Positions 12,366-26,421 are shown, numbered from the stretch's first letter. The stretch: 56,810 bases of DNA from Yersinia similis (GCF_001053095.1 NZ_CGBP01000030.1:1-56810); one strand, 5' to 3'. Numbers and translations are program-made. Notes: generated from the letters alone by a model not told the origin.

Positions 12366-13832
12366 ATGTTCAGTCTGGCAACACTGGATATGCTGCTGTC
12401 GATAAGTGAAGGCGAACTTATCGAAGAGATGGTGGTAGGTTTACTGGCGGCACCTCAATTGGCGATTTTCTTTGAAAAATTCCCGCGGATTAAACGGGCA
12501 TTAATGAAAGATATCCCCGGCTGGAAACAAAATTTACAACAACGGATCCGTGAAGCTAGCGTTCCGCCGGGGCTGGCGAATGAATTTTCCTTATATCAAC
12601 AGAGTCTGTTGGAGGATAGCCCACAGTTTTATGCGCATCTGCCCGATATCGTGGCACAGTTACAAGATTTGCATTCCCCTTTTGCAGCGCAGGCTAAAAC
12701 ATTATTACAAACTGCAGACCTGGCAAAAAATCCTCAGGGCGGGAATAGCCTACAAACACTTTTTTTACAACGTTGGCGTGTCAGTCTGACTCTACAAACC
12801 ATCACGATTCATCATCAGTTGTTAGAACAAGAACGGGAGCAGCTCTTAGCTGAACTACAGCAGAGATTAGCGCTCAGTGGTGCATTGGAACCCATACTCA
12901 CCACCAATGATAATGCCGCTGGGAGACTTTGGGATATGAGTCAGGGGCATTTGCAACGTGGCGATTATCAATTATTGCTGCAATATGGCGATTTTCTGCA
13001 ACAGCAACCTGAATTAATGCGTTTGGCCGAACAGCTTGGCCGCAGCCGTTCAGCCAAAGCACAACCAACACCTGACGCCCGCTATGAGCCTTACACCGTC
13101 ATGGTACGCCAGCCAGATTCAGTGCCTGAGGAGGTCAGTGGCATTCATCAGAGTAATGACATTCTGCGATTATTACCGACTGAACTGGTGATGTTAGGGA
13201 TGAGTGAACTGGAGTTTGAATTTTATCGCCGCTTATTGGAACGGCGCTTGCTCACATACCGATTACAAGGGGACAACTGGCAGGAAAAAACGCTACAGAG
13301 ACCCGTCAGCCTTAAACAAAATGATGAGCAACCCCGTGGGCCATTTATTGTCTGCGTCGATACTTCAGGCTCTATGGGGGGCTTCAACGAGCAATGCGCC
13401 AAAGCATTTTGTCTGGCCTTACTCCGTATCGCGTTGGCCGATAATCGCCGCTGTTACATCATGTTATTTTCTACCGAAATAATTCACTACGAGCTATCAG
13501 CCGACAATGGTATTGAGCAAGCCATACGTTTCCTCAACCAACATTTTCGTGGTGGTACTGATCTGGCGGCATGTTTAACCAACACGCTAAATAAAATGGA
13601 AGACAGAGAATGGTATGATGCAGACGCGGTAATCATTTCAGACTTTATCGCCCAGCGTTTACCAGAAGAGTTAGTCAGAAAAATCAAAATCCAACAGCAA
13701 GCTCAACAGCACCGTTTCCATGCCGTTGCCATGTCCGCTTATGGCAAACCAGGGATCATGCGCATTTTCGATCATGTCTGGCGTTTTGATACAGGCTTAA
13801 AAAGCCGCTTGATACGCCGCTGGAAACGATAA
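12366..13832 (+). CDS. viaA: VWA-domain protein ViaA, RavA partner
   Basis: A 488-residue cytoplasmic protein with a C-terminal von Willebrand factor A domain. The MIDAS motif DTSGSMGG begins at D332, with later metal ligands expected in [11 protein letters not shown] and IISDFIAQ. The long alpha-helical N-terminal part has no catalytic motif. In E. coli it stimulates RavA ATPase activity and associates with the Nuo and Frd complexes. It is followed by a strong hairpin shared with convergent asnA. Confidence 0.92.
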   Translation: MFSLATLDMLLSISEGELIEEMVVGLLAAPQLAIFFEKFPRIKRALMKDIPGWKQNLQQRIREASVPPGLANEFSLYQQSLLEDSPQFYAHLPDIVAQLQDLHSPFAAQAKTLLQTADLAKNPQGGNSLQTLFLQRWRVSLTLQTITIHHQLLEQEREQLLAELQQRLALSGALEPILTTNDNAAGRLWDMSQGHLQRGDYQLLLQYGDFLQQQPELMRLAEQLGRSRSAKAQPTPDARYEPYTVMVRQPDSVPEEVSGIHQSNDILRLLPTELVMLGMSELEFEFYRRLLERRLLTYRLQGDNWQEKTLQRPVSLKQNDEQPRGPFIVCVDTSGSMGGFNEQCAKAFCLALLRIALADNRRCYIMLFSTEIIHYELSADNGIEQAIRFLNQHFRGGTDLAACLTNTLNKMEDREWYDADAVIISDFIAQRLPEELVRKIKIQQQAQQHRFHAVAMSAYGKPGIMRIFDHVWRFDTGLKSRLIRRWKR

Positions 13833-13870
13833 TCCCCTATAGTTATGCCGCCTACAGACTGATTAAAGTT

Positions 13871-13910
13871 AAAAACCCGCTATAACTGATACAGTTATAG
13901 CGGGTTAGCT
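13871..13910. terminator. bidirectional terminator between viaA and asnA
   Basis: A perfect 15-bp stem, AACCCGCTATAACTG (13874-13888) with CAGTTATAGCGGGTT (13892-13906) and a 3-nt loop. The A-rich 5' side (13866-13875) supplies U's for the minus-strand transcript of asnA; the plus-strand side has no real T run. Confidence 0.85.
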
Positions 13911-13930
13911 AGGGGGATAACGACTAGATT

Positions 13931-14923
13931 TTACAGCAGACCATCAACTTTCTCGCTGATTTCAGGGCCCCAAACACCACATTGAACCTGACCAATATGT
14001 TGCTTCTGTAGCAATAACATCACTAAGCGGGACTGACCAATACCTCCACCGATAGTTTGTGGCATTTCACCGCGCAACAGTGATTGATGCCATTCCAGTT
14101 CCAAGCGGTCTTCATCACCAGTAAGGACTAACTGACGCTTAAGTGCTTCTGCATCAACACGAATTCCCATAGAAGATATCTCAAAGGCATCTTCCAATAT
14201 TGGGTTCCAGACAATAATATCGCCGTTTAATCCAGAGAAACCTTCCGCACTCGGGGAGGTCCAGTCATCGTAATCTGGCGCACGAACATCATGGGATTGA
14301 CCATCCGCCAATTTGCCACCAATCCCTATAAGGAAGACAGCCCCCAACTCTTTAGCAATTGCACGTTCACGGCCTTTAGCATCTAAATCAGGGAACCTGG
14401 CACGCAGGCTTTCGCTGTGAATAAACTGAATATGATCCGGTAGGAAGGTCTTCACACCAAACTCATCACTGATCGCCGCTTCAGTTTCTTTAATCGCTGC
14501 ATAAATCTTGTTAACTGTGGATTTCAGGTAAGCCAGGTTACGTTCACCGTCACCCATAACACGTTCCCAATCCCACTGATCTACATATACAGAATGAATA
14601 GCACTCAGGCGATCTTCATCTGGGCGCAATGCTTTCATATGGGTATAAACCCCTTGGTCAGCACCAAAATCAAAACGCCCTAAGGTTTTACGTTTCCACT
14701 TCGCTAATGAATGTACAACTTCAAAAGTTGAATCTGGCAATGATTTAACTTTTACCTGTACCGCTTTCTCAGAACCAGAAAGGTTATCTTGGGTACCATC
14801 GCCCACACGGCTCAAAATAGGCGCCTGGACTTCGATCAAGCCAAGTTGTTGCTCTAATTGACGGGAAAAAAATGATTTTACGAAGCTTATTTGTTGTTGT
14901 TTTTGGATAAATTGTTTTTTCAT
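13931..14923 (-). CDS. asnA: aspartate-ammonia ligase (asparagine synthetase A)
   Basis: Makes asparagine from aspartate, ammonia and ATP (AMP-forming). The 330-aa length and the class-II aminoacyl-tRNA-synthetase-like core are right for Asn[34 protein letters not shown] and the C-terminal [16 protein letters not shown] are visible. It diverges from its regulator asnC across a 169-bp gap, the E. coli arrangement, where AsnC activates asnA when asparagine is scarce. The ATG follows a G-poor, weak ribosome site. Confidence 0.96.
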   Translation of the reverse strand: MKKQFIQKQQQISFVKSFFSRQLEQQLGLIEVQAPILSRVGDGTQDNLSGSEKAVQVKVKSLPDSTFEVVHSLAKWKRKTLGRFDFGADQGVYTHMKALRPDEDRLSAIHSVYVDQWDWERVMGDGERNLAYLKSTVNKIYAAIKETEAAISDEFGVKTFLPDHIQFIHSESLRARFPDLDAKGRERAIAKELGAVFLIGIGGKLADGQSHDVRAPDYDDWTSPSAEGFSGLNGDIIVWNPILEDAFEISSMGIRVDAEALKRQLVLTGDEDRLELEWHQSLLRGEMPQTIGGGIGQSRLVMLLLQKQHIGQVQCGVWGPEISEKVDGLL

Positions 14924-15057
14924 TGCTGTTTTCTCAATTCGTTATGTTTAGTTATGCCTACTGGCTTGTCATCGATTAAGCAACAGAATGAGGGTTAAAT
15001 TCAATATCCAATAACAAATATAGCCATTGTTGTTTTAATAATGAATTTATATGGCAC

Positions 15058-15063
15058 TATAAT
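15058..15063 (+). promoter_or_regulatory. candidate asnC -10 element
   Basis: A consensus TATAAT lies 29 bp before the asnC ATG in the AT-rich asnA-asnC divergent region. I see no convincing -35 at 17 bp, which would suit an autoregulated promoter. Confidence 0.4.
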
Positions 15064-15092
15064 TGAGATATCGATAAAAAAATGGGGGAAAT

Positions 15093-15554
15093 ATGAGTGA
15101 AATTTATCAGATCGATAATCTCGATCGCAGCATCCTGAAAGCATTAATGGAAAATGCACGCACACCCTATGCTGAATTAGCCAAAATCTTCACCGTTAGC
15201 CCCGGAACTATTCATGTAAGAGTAGAAAAGATGCGGCAAGCAGGGATCATTACCGCAGCTTGTGTACACGTTAACCCAAAACAACTGGGTTACGACGTTT
15301 GCTGCTTTATCGGCATAATCTTGAAAAGTGCTAAAGATTACCCTTCAGCCCTGAAAAAATTGGAAAGCTTGGAAGAAGTGGTTGAGGCCTATTACACCAC
15401 TGGCCACTACAGCATATTTATTAAAGTGATGTGTAAATCCATTGATGCATTGCAGCAGGTACTTATCAACAAGATCCAGACTATTGATGAGATCCAGTCA
15501 ACCGAGACGCTAATATCACTGCAAAACCCTATCATGCGTACGATCGTCCCTTAA
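15093..15554 (+). CDS. asnC: Lrp/AsnC-family regulator AsnC
   Basis: A 153-residue asparagine-responsive regulator. The N-terminal winged HTH (LDRSILKALMENARTPYAEL ... VSPGTIHVRVEKM) is followed by a RAM ligand/oligomerisation domain (about residues 68-150). AGGGAAAT-like sequence (GGGGGAAAT) just before the ATG gives a clear ribosome site. It is divergent from asnA and precedes mioC in the same direction by 91 bp; a DnaA box lies in that gap. Confidence 0.95.
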   Translation: MSEIYQIDNLDRSILKALMENARTPYAELAKIFTVSPGTIHVRVEKMRQAGIITAACVHVNPKQLGYDVCCFIGIILKSAKDYPSALKKLESLEEVVEAYYTTGHYSIFIKVMCKSIDALQQVLINKIQTIDEIQSTETLISLQNPIMRTIVP

Positions 15555-15576
15555 TCCCAAAATAACTATACCCACA

Positions 15577-15585
15577 TTATCCACA
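15577..15585 (+). promoter_or_regulatory. DnaA box upstream of mioC
   Basis: A perfect TTATCCACA lies in the asnC-mioC gap, 61 bp before the mioC ATG. In E. coli a DnaA box at this place represses mioC, whose transcription runs into oriC. Confidence 0.75.
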
Positions 15586-15645
15586 GCTAGATCCCAGCTG
15601 ATTCACAGAGTACAATACTGGCTCTCTACTTCAGTTGGGTTCTTT

Positions 15646-16086
15646 ATGGCTGACATAACCTTGATTAGTGGCAGTACGCTTGGCAGTGCTGAATATGTTG
15701 CTGAACATTTAGCGGATAAATTAGAAGAAAGTGGGTTTTCTACAGAAATACTTCATGGTCCAGAGTTGGACGAACTTACGCTGAATGGCCTGTGGTTAAT
15801 AGTGACATCCACCCATGGTGCCGGGGATCTTCCTGATAACTTGCAGCCATTATTAGAACAGCTCGAACAACAAAAACCTGATTTATCCCAAGTACGATTT
15901 GGAGCGGTTGGTTTAGGCAGCTCAGAATATGACACTTTCTGCGGTGCAATCATAAAACTGGATCAACAATTGATCGCACAAGGAGCCCAACGTTTGGGTG
16001 AAATATTAGAAATTGACGTCATCCAACATGAAATACCAGAGGATCCAGCAGAGATTTGGGTCAAAGATTGGATTAATTTACTCTAA
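15646..16086 (+). CDS. mioC: flavodoxin-like protein MioC
   Basis: A 146-residue FMN-binding protein of the flavodoxin fold. The phosphate loop is SGSTLGSAEYVAEHL near the N terminus, and STHGAGDLPDN and GLGSSEYDTFCGA form the other FMN loops. In E. coli it supports biotin synthase as an electron carrier. Transcription enters oriC directly downstream. Length and position match the E. coli gene. Confidence 0.94.
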   Translation: MADITLISGSTLGSAEYVAEHLADKLEESGFSTEILHGPELDELTLNGLWLIVTSTHGAGDLPDNLQPLLEQLEQQKPDLSQVRFGAVGLGSSEYDTFCGAIIKLDQQLIAQGAQRLGEILEIDVIQHEIPEDPAEIWVKDWINLL

Positions 16087-16104
16087 TTAGCTCAAAGATC
16101 ACGC

Positions 16105-16375
16105 GAACGAATGTGTATAACTATGCTTAAAAGCAGGGTAAAACCAGTAGATATCCACATAACAACCTTGATGCAGACAAGTGCCTGTGTATAACATGCC
16201 ATTTAGATCCCAGCTTATACGCAATAGGATCACTGGTCATTCACAGCAAACGATCCTCCTTAATTACATGATCTTTCATGTGAATAATCACTTATCCACA
16301 GAGGATCGTGATCCTAATAAGAGATCTAATAAAGAGATCTTTAAATAAAAAGATCTTCTTTTAATTAAGGGCGAT
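16105..16375. other. oriC: chromosomal replication origin oriC
   Basis: Lies between mioC and mnmG as in E. coli. Reading left to right, DnaA boxes occur at 16112-16120 (TGTGTATAA, R4 position), 16151-16159 (ATATCCACA, R3), 16186-16194 (TGTGTATAA, R2) and 16292-16300 (TTATCCACA, R1), in alternating orientations as in E. coli. Three AT-rich 13-mers of the DNA unwinding element follow at 16314-16326, 16327-16339 and 16343-16355, each ending in GATC. About a dozen GATC sites crowd 16097-16395, fitting Dam/SeqA control. The R3 and R4 boxes differ from the E. coli sequences. Confidence 0.95.
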
Positions 16376-16466
16376 CCTAAGCCACTTGGTCGATCGTCTA
16401 AACTTGAGTAGAATCCCCCACCCCAGGGCAAACACAGAAATTCGCATAACGGCGAGGTGCAGTACC

Positions 16467-18356
16467 ATGTTTTATCCAGATCAATTTGACGTCATCATCA
16501 TCGGTGGTGGCCATGCAGGCACCGAAGCTGCAATGGCCGCAGCACGCATGGGACGTCAGACCTTATTGCTGACGCACAATATCGATACACTGGGACAAAT
16601 GTCTTGTAATCCAGCGATCGGCGGTATCGGTAAGGGGCACTTGGTCAAAGAAATTGATGCTCTGGGTGGCCTGATGGCGAAGGCAACAGACCTTGCAGGG
16701 ATCCAGTTTAGGATACTAAACGCCAGCAAAGGGCCAGCGGTAAGAGCAACCCGCGCTCAAGCTGACCGTGTTCTGTATCGGCTAGCGGTACGTACAGCAT
16801 TAGAAAATCAACCTAACTTGATGATCTTCCAGCAACCTGTTGAAGATCTCATTGTTGAAAATGATCGTGTCGTTGGCGCTGTCACACAAATGGGCCTGAA
16901 ATTCCGTGCCAAAGCGGTGGTGCTAACCGTTGGTACATTCCTCGATGGTAAAATACATATTGGGCTAGAAAATTACAGTGGTGGCCGTGCCGGAGATCCC
17001 CCTTCGATCTCACTATCACAACGCTTACGTGAACTACCTTTGCGGGTAAATCGCCTTAAAACGGGTACCCCACCACGTATCGATGCGCGAACTATTGACT
17101 TTAGCCAATTAACACCTCAGTTAGGTGATACGCCAATTCCAGTATTCTCTTTCCTGGGAAATGCTGAGCAACATCCTGAACAAATGGCTTGTCATATCAC
17201 CTACACCAATGAAAAAACGCATGATGTGATCCGCAATAATCTGGATCGCAGTCCAATGTACGCAGGGATCATCGAAGGGATCGGCCCACGTTACTGCCCA
17301 TCGATCGAAGATAAAGTCATGCGCTTTGCTGATCGTAATTCACATCAGATCTTCCTCGAACCAGAGGGGTTAACCAGTAACGAGATCTACCCGAACGGTA
17401 TTTCTACCAGTTTGCCTTTCGATGTACAGATGCAAATTGTCCGCTCGATGAAAGGGCTGGAAAATGCACGTATTATTCGTCCCGGCTATGCTATCGAATA
17501 TGATTTTTTTGATCCCCGTGATTTGAAACCGACTCTGGAAAGCAAATATATTCAGGGCTTGTTCTTTGCGGGACAAATCAATGGCACAACGGGCTACGAG
17601 GAAGCTGCGGCCCAAGGGCTGCTTGCAGGGCTTAATGCGGGCCGTTTTGCCAACGAGGAGGACGGATGGTCACCTCGGCGTGATGAAGCTTACCTTGGCG
17701 TGCTGGTGGATGATTTAAGCACACTCGGCACTAAAGAACCGTACCGCATGTTTACCTCCAGAGCTGAATATCGTTTGATGCTGCGCGAAGATAACGCTGA
17801 TCTACGCCTGACCGAAACAGGCCGTAAATTGGGATTAGTGGATGACATCCGGTGGGCACATTTCAGTCAAAAAGTTGAACAAATTGAAAAAGAGCGCCAA
17901 CGGCTGCGTGATATCTGGGTGCATCCGCATTCTGAGAATGTTTCAGAGATCAATGCGCTGTTGAAAGCGCCTTTGTCCAAAGAAGCCAACGGAGAAGAGC
18001 TACTGCGTCGGCCTGAAATAGACTATCGTTTGTTGACTTCTTTGACATCATTTGGTCCAGCGTTGACAGATCCACAATCTGCTGATCAAGTTGAAATTCA
18101 AGTCAAATATGAAGGGTATATTACTCGTCAGCAGGAAGAGATCGAAAAACAACTACGCAACGAAAATACCTTATTGCCAGTTGATCTCGATTATCAGCAA
18201 GTCTCAGGTTTGTCGAATGAAGTCATTGCCAAATTGAATGACCATAAACCAAGTTCAATTGGTCAGGCATCCCGAATTTCAGGTATTACCCCCGCGGCAA
18301 TATCTATCTTACTGGTCTGGCTGAAAAAACAAGGTTTGTTGCGCCGCAGTGCGTGA
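16467..18356 (+). CDS. mnmG: tRNA uridine-34 carboxymethylaminomethyl synthase MnmG (GidA)
   Basis: A 629-residue FAD protein that, with MnmE, installs the 5-carboxymethylaminomethyl group on wobble U34 of several tRNAs. The N-terminal dinucleotide fold is [20 protein letters not shown], followed by the family hallmark [20 protein letters not shown]. The start at 16467 (MFYPDQFDV) follows GGCGAGG; the frame extends upstream to 16386 into oriC, but that part is not family-like. Its transcription leaves oriC, the classical gid arrangement. Partner mnmE is at 44726-46090. Confidence 0.97.
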   Translation: MFYPDQFDVIIIGGGHAGTEAAMAAARMGRQTLLLTHNIDTLGQMSCNPAIGGIGKGHLVKEIDALGGLMAKATDLAGIQFRILNASKGPAVRATRAQADRVLYRLAVRTALENQPNLMIFQQPVEDLIVENDRVVGAVTQMGLKFRAKAVVLTVGTFLDGKIHIGLENYSGGRAGDPPSISLSQRLRELPLRVNRLKTGTPPRIDARTIDFSQLTPQLGDTPIPVFSFLGNAEQHPEQMACHITYTNEKTHDVIRNNLDRSPMYAGIIEGIGPRYCPSIEDKVMRFADRNSHQIFLEPEGLTSNEIYPNGISTSLPFDVQMQIVRSMKGLENARIIRPGYAIEYDFFDPRDLKPTLESKYIQGLFFAGQINGTTGYEEAAAQGLLAGLNAGRFANEEDGWSPRRDEAYLGVLVDDLSTLGTKEPYRMFTSRAEYRLMLREDNADLRLTETGRKLGLVDDIRWAHFSQKVEQIEKERQRLRDIWVHPHSENVSEINALLKAPLSKEANGEELLRRPEIDYRLLTSLTSFGPALTDPQSADQVEIQVKYEGYITRQQEEIEKQLRNENTLLPVDLDYQQVSGLSNEVIAKLNDHKPSSIGQASRISGITPAAISILLVWLKKQGLLRRSA

Positions 18357-18500
18357 CGATTAAACGTTTGCCTGCATTCTGAATTTTATGGTCAGGCAAG
18401 CACAGCAAACATATTCAATCCATGACCATGCTGGATTATCATTTTGCCTATTGACCCATTTATATGCTGACTGGGCATTTTCTGGTCAGAGGATACCCTT

Positions 18501-19121
18501 GTGTTAAAAAAATTAGACTATTTGCTTACCGTTGCTGGCATTACGTTACCCGATCAGCAAAAACATCAGTTGATTGGCTATGTAGAGCTGTTAGACAAGT
18601 GGAATAAAGCTTATAACCTGACATCTGTTCGTGATCCGCAGCAAATGTTAGTGCGGCATATCCTTGATAGTATTGTGGTTAATCCGCATCTGCAAGGCAG
18701 CCGATTTATCGATGTCGGAACTGGGCCAGGCCTTCCTGGTATTCCTTTGGCTATCGTGCGCCCTGATGCGCATTTTACTTTGTTGGATAGCCTGGGTAAG
18801 CGAGTTCGCTTTCTACGTCAGGTGCAACACGAGCTGGGGTTAAATAACATAGAGCCAGTTCAGAGCAGAGTTGAGGCGTTTACCTCAGAACCGCCATTTG
18901 ATGGTGTGATAAGCCGTGCATTTGCATCTTTACAAGATATGCTCTCGTGGTGTCACCACTTGCCAGCTAAGCCTGAAGGGCGTTTTTATGCGCTTAAAGG
19001 GGTTCGGCCTGATGATGAGTTAGCGGTTCTACCCGAAGAAATTGTTCTTGAGTCGGTGATAAAACTGGACGTTCCCGAATTGGATGGAGAGCGGCATTTG
19101 ATTATTCTTAAGTCAAACTAA
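18501..19121 (+). CDS. rsmG: 16S rRNA (guanine-527-N7)-methyltransferase RsmG (GidB)
   Basis: A 206-residue SAM-dependent methyltransferase modifying G527 of 16S rRNA; its loss is known to give low-level streptomycin resistance. The SAM loop [17 protein letters not shown] is intact, and N-terminal [20 protein letters not shown] is typical of the family. The ATG-like start is GTG at 18501 with AGAGGA about 8 bp before. It follows mnmG by 144 bp. Confidence 0.95.
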   Translation: MLKKLDYLLTVAGITLPDQQKHQLIGYVELLDKWNKAYNLTSVRDPQQMLVRHILDSIVVNPHLQGSRFIDVGTGPGLPGIPLAIVRPDAHFTLLDSLGKRVRFLRQVQHELGLNNIEPVQSRVEAFTSEPPFDGVISRAFASLQDMLSWCHHLPAKPEGRFYALKGVRPDDELAVLPEEIVLESVIKLDVPELDGERHLIILKSN

Positions 19122-19785
19122 CTTTGCTTTTTATCAAAAAAAGGCAACAAATTATTAGTAGTCGTTAGTAAAATTATTAAGTTCATTGTTTCCAGCATGG
19201 GGAGATCTTTATTTGCCCACTGTTGTTTAGGAAAATTATATTTCACCTTTTTTTACAAAAAAAGAGGTAAAAGTGAGCATAACAATATCGTAAGCAGCTA
19301 AATAGTCACTTTAGTAATTACTTTTGTTGGCTATCACTCTTTTTATGTCTCTTGATTGTTATTAAATTATTATCTGAAATGTCAATGGTAAGTTTTCACT
19401 AAGTAGATAAGTTGTTTTAGAAAGAGTTTTAATTTAACATTATGATTTATAAAATATTTTAAAGGCTCTTTTCGTTAAAGACAAAGCAAGGCTTTATAGG
19501 TTATAACTCGTTTTCTTTTTATTTATGTGATGAAATTCACGTTTCTATGACTATTCTTGGAATAGTAAGACAATTAAATGAGAGCTTTATTCCGAGGCTT
19601 TTCTTGTGAAAATAAGCCTAAAGAATAAAATTTAAATAATTGTTCACCTTTTCGCTACTTATCGATTGAATTCGTTTGAGTGGCCCGTATAATTTGCTCG
19701 TTTTTCGCTGCTTGACTCAATGGGAGAAAGGCAGTTTCATACCTCACTCAGCATACCCTGGTGTGGTTCGGAGAGAACAAACGTC
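19122..19785. other. AT-rich intergenic region rsmG-atpI
   Basis: A 664-bp gap with no credible gene on either strand. It is strongly AT-rich and contains several short palindromes and poly-T runs. The only functional signal I can name is the atp promoter at 19666-19693. A gap of similar size precedes atpI in E. coli. Confidence 0.6.
19666..19693 (+). promoter_or_regulatory. candidate sigma-70 promoter of the atp operon
   Basis: TTGAAT (19666-19671) and a consensus TATAAT (19688-19693) are separated by 16 bp and lie about 95 bp before the atpI ATG. This is the best promoter match in the rsmG-atpI gap. Confidence 0.7.
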
Positions 19786-20169
19786 ATGCCTGTATCCCTT
19801 TACAGTGGGAAAATTGCACGAAAGTTACTGTTTTTGCAGTTAATGACTTTTGTTGTTCTCAGCGCAGTTTTTGGCTTTAAAAGCCTGGAATGGAGTGTTT
19901 CAGCTCTGGCAGGGGGGTTGGCAGCCTGGTTACCTAGTGCCATGTTTATGTTGTTTGCTTGCCGCCATCAGGCAAAAACAGCAGCTCCGGGTCGTGTTGC
20001 GTGGTCGTTTGCCATTGGCGAAGGGTTAAAAGTTATCCTTACGATAGCTTTACTGATTGTGGCGTTAGGGCTGTTTAAAGCCGCATTTGTCCCACTTGGT
20101 TTAACCTATTTATCGGTGCTGATTGTGCAGATTTTAGCACCAGCCGTGATTAACGGTCACCGTACTTAA
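19786..20169 (+). CDS. atpI: ATP synthase protein I
   Basis: A 127-residue four-helix membrane protein, first gene of the atp operon; it assists c-ring assembly and possibly Mg2+ supply but is not part of the finished enzyme. The start at 19786 (MPVSLYSGKIARKLLFLQ) follows GGAGAG; a longer frame from 19720 lacks a ribosome site and family sequence. atpB begins 39 bp downstream. Confidence 0.92.
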   Translation: MPVSLYSGKIARKLLFLQLMTFVVLSAVFGFKSLEWSVSALAGGLAAWLPSAMFMLFACRHQAKTAAPGRVAWSFAIGEGLKVILTIALLIVALGLFKAAFVPLGLTYLSVLIVQILAPAVINGHRT

Positions 20170-21033
<864 letters not shown>

Positions 21034-21054
21034 TTTTCTTATAACACTACTGCG

Positions 21055-21322
<268 letters not shown>

Positions 21323-21383
21323 GTAGAGTTTTCTCTACGGTGAAACTACACCAAACTATTAACTTTTAAAGAGGCATTGTGCT

Positions 21384-21854
21384 GTGAATCTTAACGCAAC
21401 AATCCTCGGCCAGGCCATCGCGTTTGTCCTGTTTGTCATATTTTGTATGAAGTATGTATGGCCGCCAATTATGGCTGCCATCGAGAAGCGTCAACAAGAA
21501 ATTGCTGACGGTCTCTCTTCTGCAGAGCGTGCCAAAAAAGATTTGGACTTAGCGCAAGCCAATGCGACCGACCAACTGAAGAAAGCCAAAGCAGAGGCAC
21601 AGGTGATCATTGAGCAAGCAAATAAACGCAAAGCTCAGATCCTTGATGAAGCTAAAGCAGAAGCTGAACAGGAACGTAACAAAATCGTGGCGCAAGCGCA
21701 GGCAGAGATCGACGCCGAACGTAAGCGCGCTCGTGAAGAGTTGCGTAAGCAAGTCGCGATGTTGGCTATAGCTGGCGCCGAGAAGATCATCGAACGTTCC
21801 GTGGATGAAGCTGCTAACAGCGACATCGTTGATAAACTGGTCGCTGAACTGTAA
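21384..21854 (+). CDS. atpF: ATP synthase Fo subunit b
   Basis: A 156-residue peripheral-stalk subunit: one N-terminal membrane helix (about residues 5-25) and a long charged coiled coil that dimerises and binds delta. It starts with GTG ([10 protein letters not shown]), as in E. coli, with AGAGG about 10 bp upstream. atpH follows after 14 bp, with GGAGGGAGG between them. Confidence 0.97.
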   Translation: MNLNATILGQAIAFVLFVIFCMKYVWPPIMAAIEKRQQEIADGLSSAERAKKDLDLAQANATDQLKKAKAEAQVIIEQANKRKAQILDEAKAEAEQERNKIVAQAQAEIDAERKRAREELRKQVAMLAIAGAEKIIERSVDEAANSDIVDKLVAEL

Positions 21855-21868
21855 GGAGGGAGGGGCTG

Positions 21869-22402
21869 ATGTCTGAATTTGTAACTGTAGCTCGCCCCTA
21901 CGCCAAAGCAGCTTTTGACTTTGCTGTTGAGCACCAGGCGGTTGAGCGTTGGCAGAATATGCTGGCGTTTACTGCCCAAGTGACTTGCAATGAACAGATC
22001 GCTGAATTACTTTCCGGTGCTGTAGCGCCAGAGACAATGTCGACGACGTTTATTGCAGTCTGTGGTGATCAGCTCGATGAGCCCGCACAGAACTTCATTC
22101 GAGTTATGGCGGAGAATGGCCGTTTACTGGTTCTTCCTGAGGTGTTACAGCAGTTTATTCAACTGCGTGCCTCATTGGAGTCTACCGTCGACGTTGAAGT
22201 GTCCTCTGCGAGAGCACTTAACGACGAACAGCTAGCGAAAATTGCTGCTGCGATGGAAAAACGTCTGTCACGCAAAGTTAAGCTGAATTGCAAAATTGAT
22301 AAGTCTGTAATGGCCGGCGTAGTAATACGTGCAGGCGATATGGTGATAGATGGCAGCGTTCGCGGTCGTCTTGAACGCCTGGCAGACGTCTTGCAGTCTT
22401 AA
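21869..22402 (+). CDS. atpH: ATP synthase F1 subunit delta
   Basis: A 177-residue subunit linking the top of the alpha3beta3 head to the b-dimer stalk. The helical N-terminal domain begins [16 protein letters not shown], and the C-terminal [20 protein letters not shown] is conserved. A very strong AGGAGGGAGG ribosome site precedes it. Confidence 0.97.
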
Positions 22403-22416
22403 GGGGACTGGAGCAT

Positions 22417-23958
22417 ATGCAACTGAATTCCACCGAAATCAGCGAACTGATCAAGCAGCGCATTGCTCAGTTCAATGTAGTGAGCGAAGCTCACAATGAA
22501 GGTACTATTGTTTCCGTTAGTGACGGGATCATTCGTGTACACGGTCTGGCCGATGTTATGCAGGGTGAGATGATCGCACTGCCAGGCAACCGTTACGCAA
22601 TCGCACTGAACTTGGAGCGCGACTCCGTAGGTGCTGTAGTTATGGGGCCGTACGCCGATCTTGCCGAAGGCATGAAGGTTAAATGTACTGGCCGTATCCT
22701 GGAAGTTCCTGTCGGTCGTGGCTTGTTGGGTCGCGTCGTCAATACTCTGGGTGAACCTATTGATGGTAAAGGTTCTATAGAAAACGACGGCTTCTCAGCT
22801 GTTGAAGCTATCGCACCTGGCGTTATCGAACGTCAATCCGTTGATGAGCCTGTTCAGACGGGTTATAAATCCGTCGATGCCATGATCCCAATAGGTCGTG
22901 GTCAGCGTGAATTGATCATCGGTGACCGTCAGACAGGTAAAACTGCACTGGCGATTGATGCGATCATCAACCAACGCGATTCCGGCATCAAATGTGTGTA
23001 TGTTGCTATCGGCCAGAAAGCTTCTACTGTTGCAAACGTAGTGCGCAAGCTGGAAGAACATGACGCATTAGCTAACACCATTGTGGTTGTCGCTACTGCA
23101 TCAGAATCTGCAGCATTACAGTATCTGGCACCTTACTCCGGTTGTGCTATGGGCGAATATTTCCGTGATCGCGGTGAAGATGCGCTGATTATTTATGATG
23201 ACCTGTCTAAACAGGCTGTTGCATATCGTCAAATCTCCTTGCTGCTTCGTCGTCCACCAGGTCGTGAAGCCTATCCTGGCGACGTATTCTACCTCCACTC
23301 CCGTTTGTTGGAGCGTGCTGCGCGTGTAAACGCTGAGTATGTTGAGGCCTTTACCAAGGGTGAAGTGAAAGGTAAAACAGGTTCTTTAACCGCATTACCT
23401 ATCATTGAAACTCAGGCAGGTGACGTTTCTGCGTTCGTTCCGACCAACGTAATATCGATTACCGATGGTCAGATCTTCCTGGAATCCAGCCTGTTTAACG
23501 CCGGTATTCGCCCTGCCGTTAACCCAGGTATCTCCGTATCCCGTGTGGGTGGTGCAGCGCAGACCAAGATCATGAAAAAACTGTCCGGTGGTATTCGTAC
23601 CGCTCTGGCACAGTATCGTGAGCTTGCAGCGTTCTCCCAGTTCGCATCCGATTTGGATGATGCAACACGTAAACAGCTGAGCCATGGTCAGAAAGTGACC
23701 GAACTTCTGAAACAGAAACAATATGCGCCGATGTCGGTTGCACAGCAGTCTCTGGTTCTGTTCGCAGCTGAACGTGGTTATCTGGGTGATGTCGAGTTGG
23801 CGAAGGTGGGTAGCTTTGAAGCTGCACTGTTGGCATTTGCCGACCGTGAGCATGCTGAGCTTCTGCAACAAATCAACCAAACTGGCGCGTATAACGATGA
23901 GATCGAGGCCAAGCTGAAAGGCATCCTCGATACATTTAAGGCAACCCAGTCCTGGTAA
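22417..23958 (+). CDS. atpA: ATP synthase F1 subunit alpha
   Basis: A 513-residue non-catalytic nucleotide-binding subunit. Walker A is GDRQTGKT (169-176), and the arginine finger region [20 protein letters not shown] ... [15 protein letters not shown] is intact. The length matches E. coli. It follows atpH by 14 bp, with GGGGACTGGAG as ribosome site. Confidence 0.98.
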
Positions 23959-23967
23959 CGCTATGCG

Positions 23968-23995
23968 GTCCTGCTTTTCTTTAGGAAAGCAGGCC
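23968..23995. other. intercistronic hairpin atpA-atpG
   Basis: CCTGCTTT (23970-23977) pairs with AAAGCAGG (23986-23993) across an 8-nt loop in the 61-bp atpA-atpG gap. There is no T run, so it is more likely an mRNA stability or translation-tuning element than a terminator. Confidence 0.6.
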
Positions 23996-24019
23996 GTCTG
24001 GTAATGAGGAGAAGCAGAA

Positions 24020-24883
24020 ATGGCCGGCGCAAAAGAGATACGTTCCAAGATCGCCAGCGTGCAAAACACGCAAAAGATCACCAAAGCCATGGAGATGGTC
24101 GCCGCCTCCAAAATGCGTAAGTCGCAGGAACGCATGGCGGCCAGCCGTCCTTATGCAGAAACAATGCGTAGTGTGATTGGTCACCTCGCGTTAGGTAATC
24201 TGGAATATAAACATCCGTACCTGGAAGAACGTGACGTTAAGCGCGTTGGGTATCTGGTGGTTTCGACAGACCGTGGCTTGTGCGGTGGTTTGAACATTAA
24301 CTTGTTCAAAAGACTGTTGGCTGAGATGAAAGGTTGGTCTGAAAAAGGCGTTGAATGTGATTTAGCACTGATCGGATCAAAAGCAGCCTCTTTCTTTGGT
24401 TCCGTAGGCGGCAAGATTGTCGCTCAAGTGACTGGCATGGGGGATAACCCTTCGTTGTCAGAGCTGATCGGGCCGGTGAAAGTCATGCTACAAGCCTATG
24501 ATGAAGGTCGTCTGGATAAGCTGTATATCGTCAATAACAAGTTTATCAACACAATGTCTCAGGAACCACGGATCATGCAGTTGTTACCTCTTCCGCCTGC
24601 GGAAGATGGCGAGCTGAAGAAGAAGTCCTGGGATTACCTGTATGAACCTGATCCTAAAGCCCTGCTGGATACACTCTTGCGGCGCTATGTAGAATCACAA
24701 GTTTATCAGGGGGTCGTTGAAAACCTGGCCAGCGAGCAGGCCGCGCGAATGGTAGCGATGAAAGCCGCCACCGATAACGGCGGTAGCCTGATCAAAGAGC
24801 TGCAGTTAGTTTATAACAAGGCTCGTCAGGCCAGCATCACTCAGGAACTCACCGAGATCGTCGGGGGAGCCTCCGCGGTTTAA
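24020..24883 (+). CDS. atpG: ATP synthase F1 subunit gamma
   Basis: A 287-residue central rotor shaft. The N-terminal helix [21 protein letters not shown] and the C-terminal helix ([20 protein letters not shown]) form the coiled coil inside alpha3beta3. The middle domain [13 protein letters not shown] is conserved. The ribosome site is ATGAGGAG. The 155-bp gap to atpD is unusually long because it holds an ERIC element. Confidence 0.97.
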   Translation: MAGAKEIRSKIASVQNTQKITKAMEMVAASKMRKSQERMAASRPYAETMRSVIGHLALGNLEYKHPYLEERDVKRVGYLVVSTDRGLCGGLNINLFKRLLAEMKGWSEKGVECDLALIGSKAASFFGSVGGKIVAQVTGMGDNPSLSELIGPVKVMLQAYDEGRLDKLYIVNNKFINTMSQEPRIMQLLPLPPAEDGELKKKSWDYLYEPDPKALLDTLLRRYVESQVYQGVVENLASEQAARMVAMKAATDNGGSLIKELQLVYNKARQASITQELTEIVGGASAV

Positions 24884-24888
24884 CCAGG

Positions 24889-26421
<1,533 letters not shown>

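Noticed and set aside
16386-16466. N-terminal extension of MnmG into oriC
   Set aside because: The family start at 16467 has correct length and N terminus; the extension would code through the origin edge.
23395-24135. 246-aa open frame antisense to atpA
   Set aside because: It is a mirror of the highly biased atpA codons, has no ribosome site and no family resemblance.
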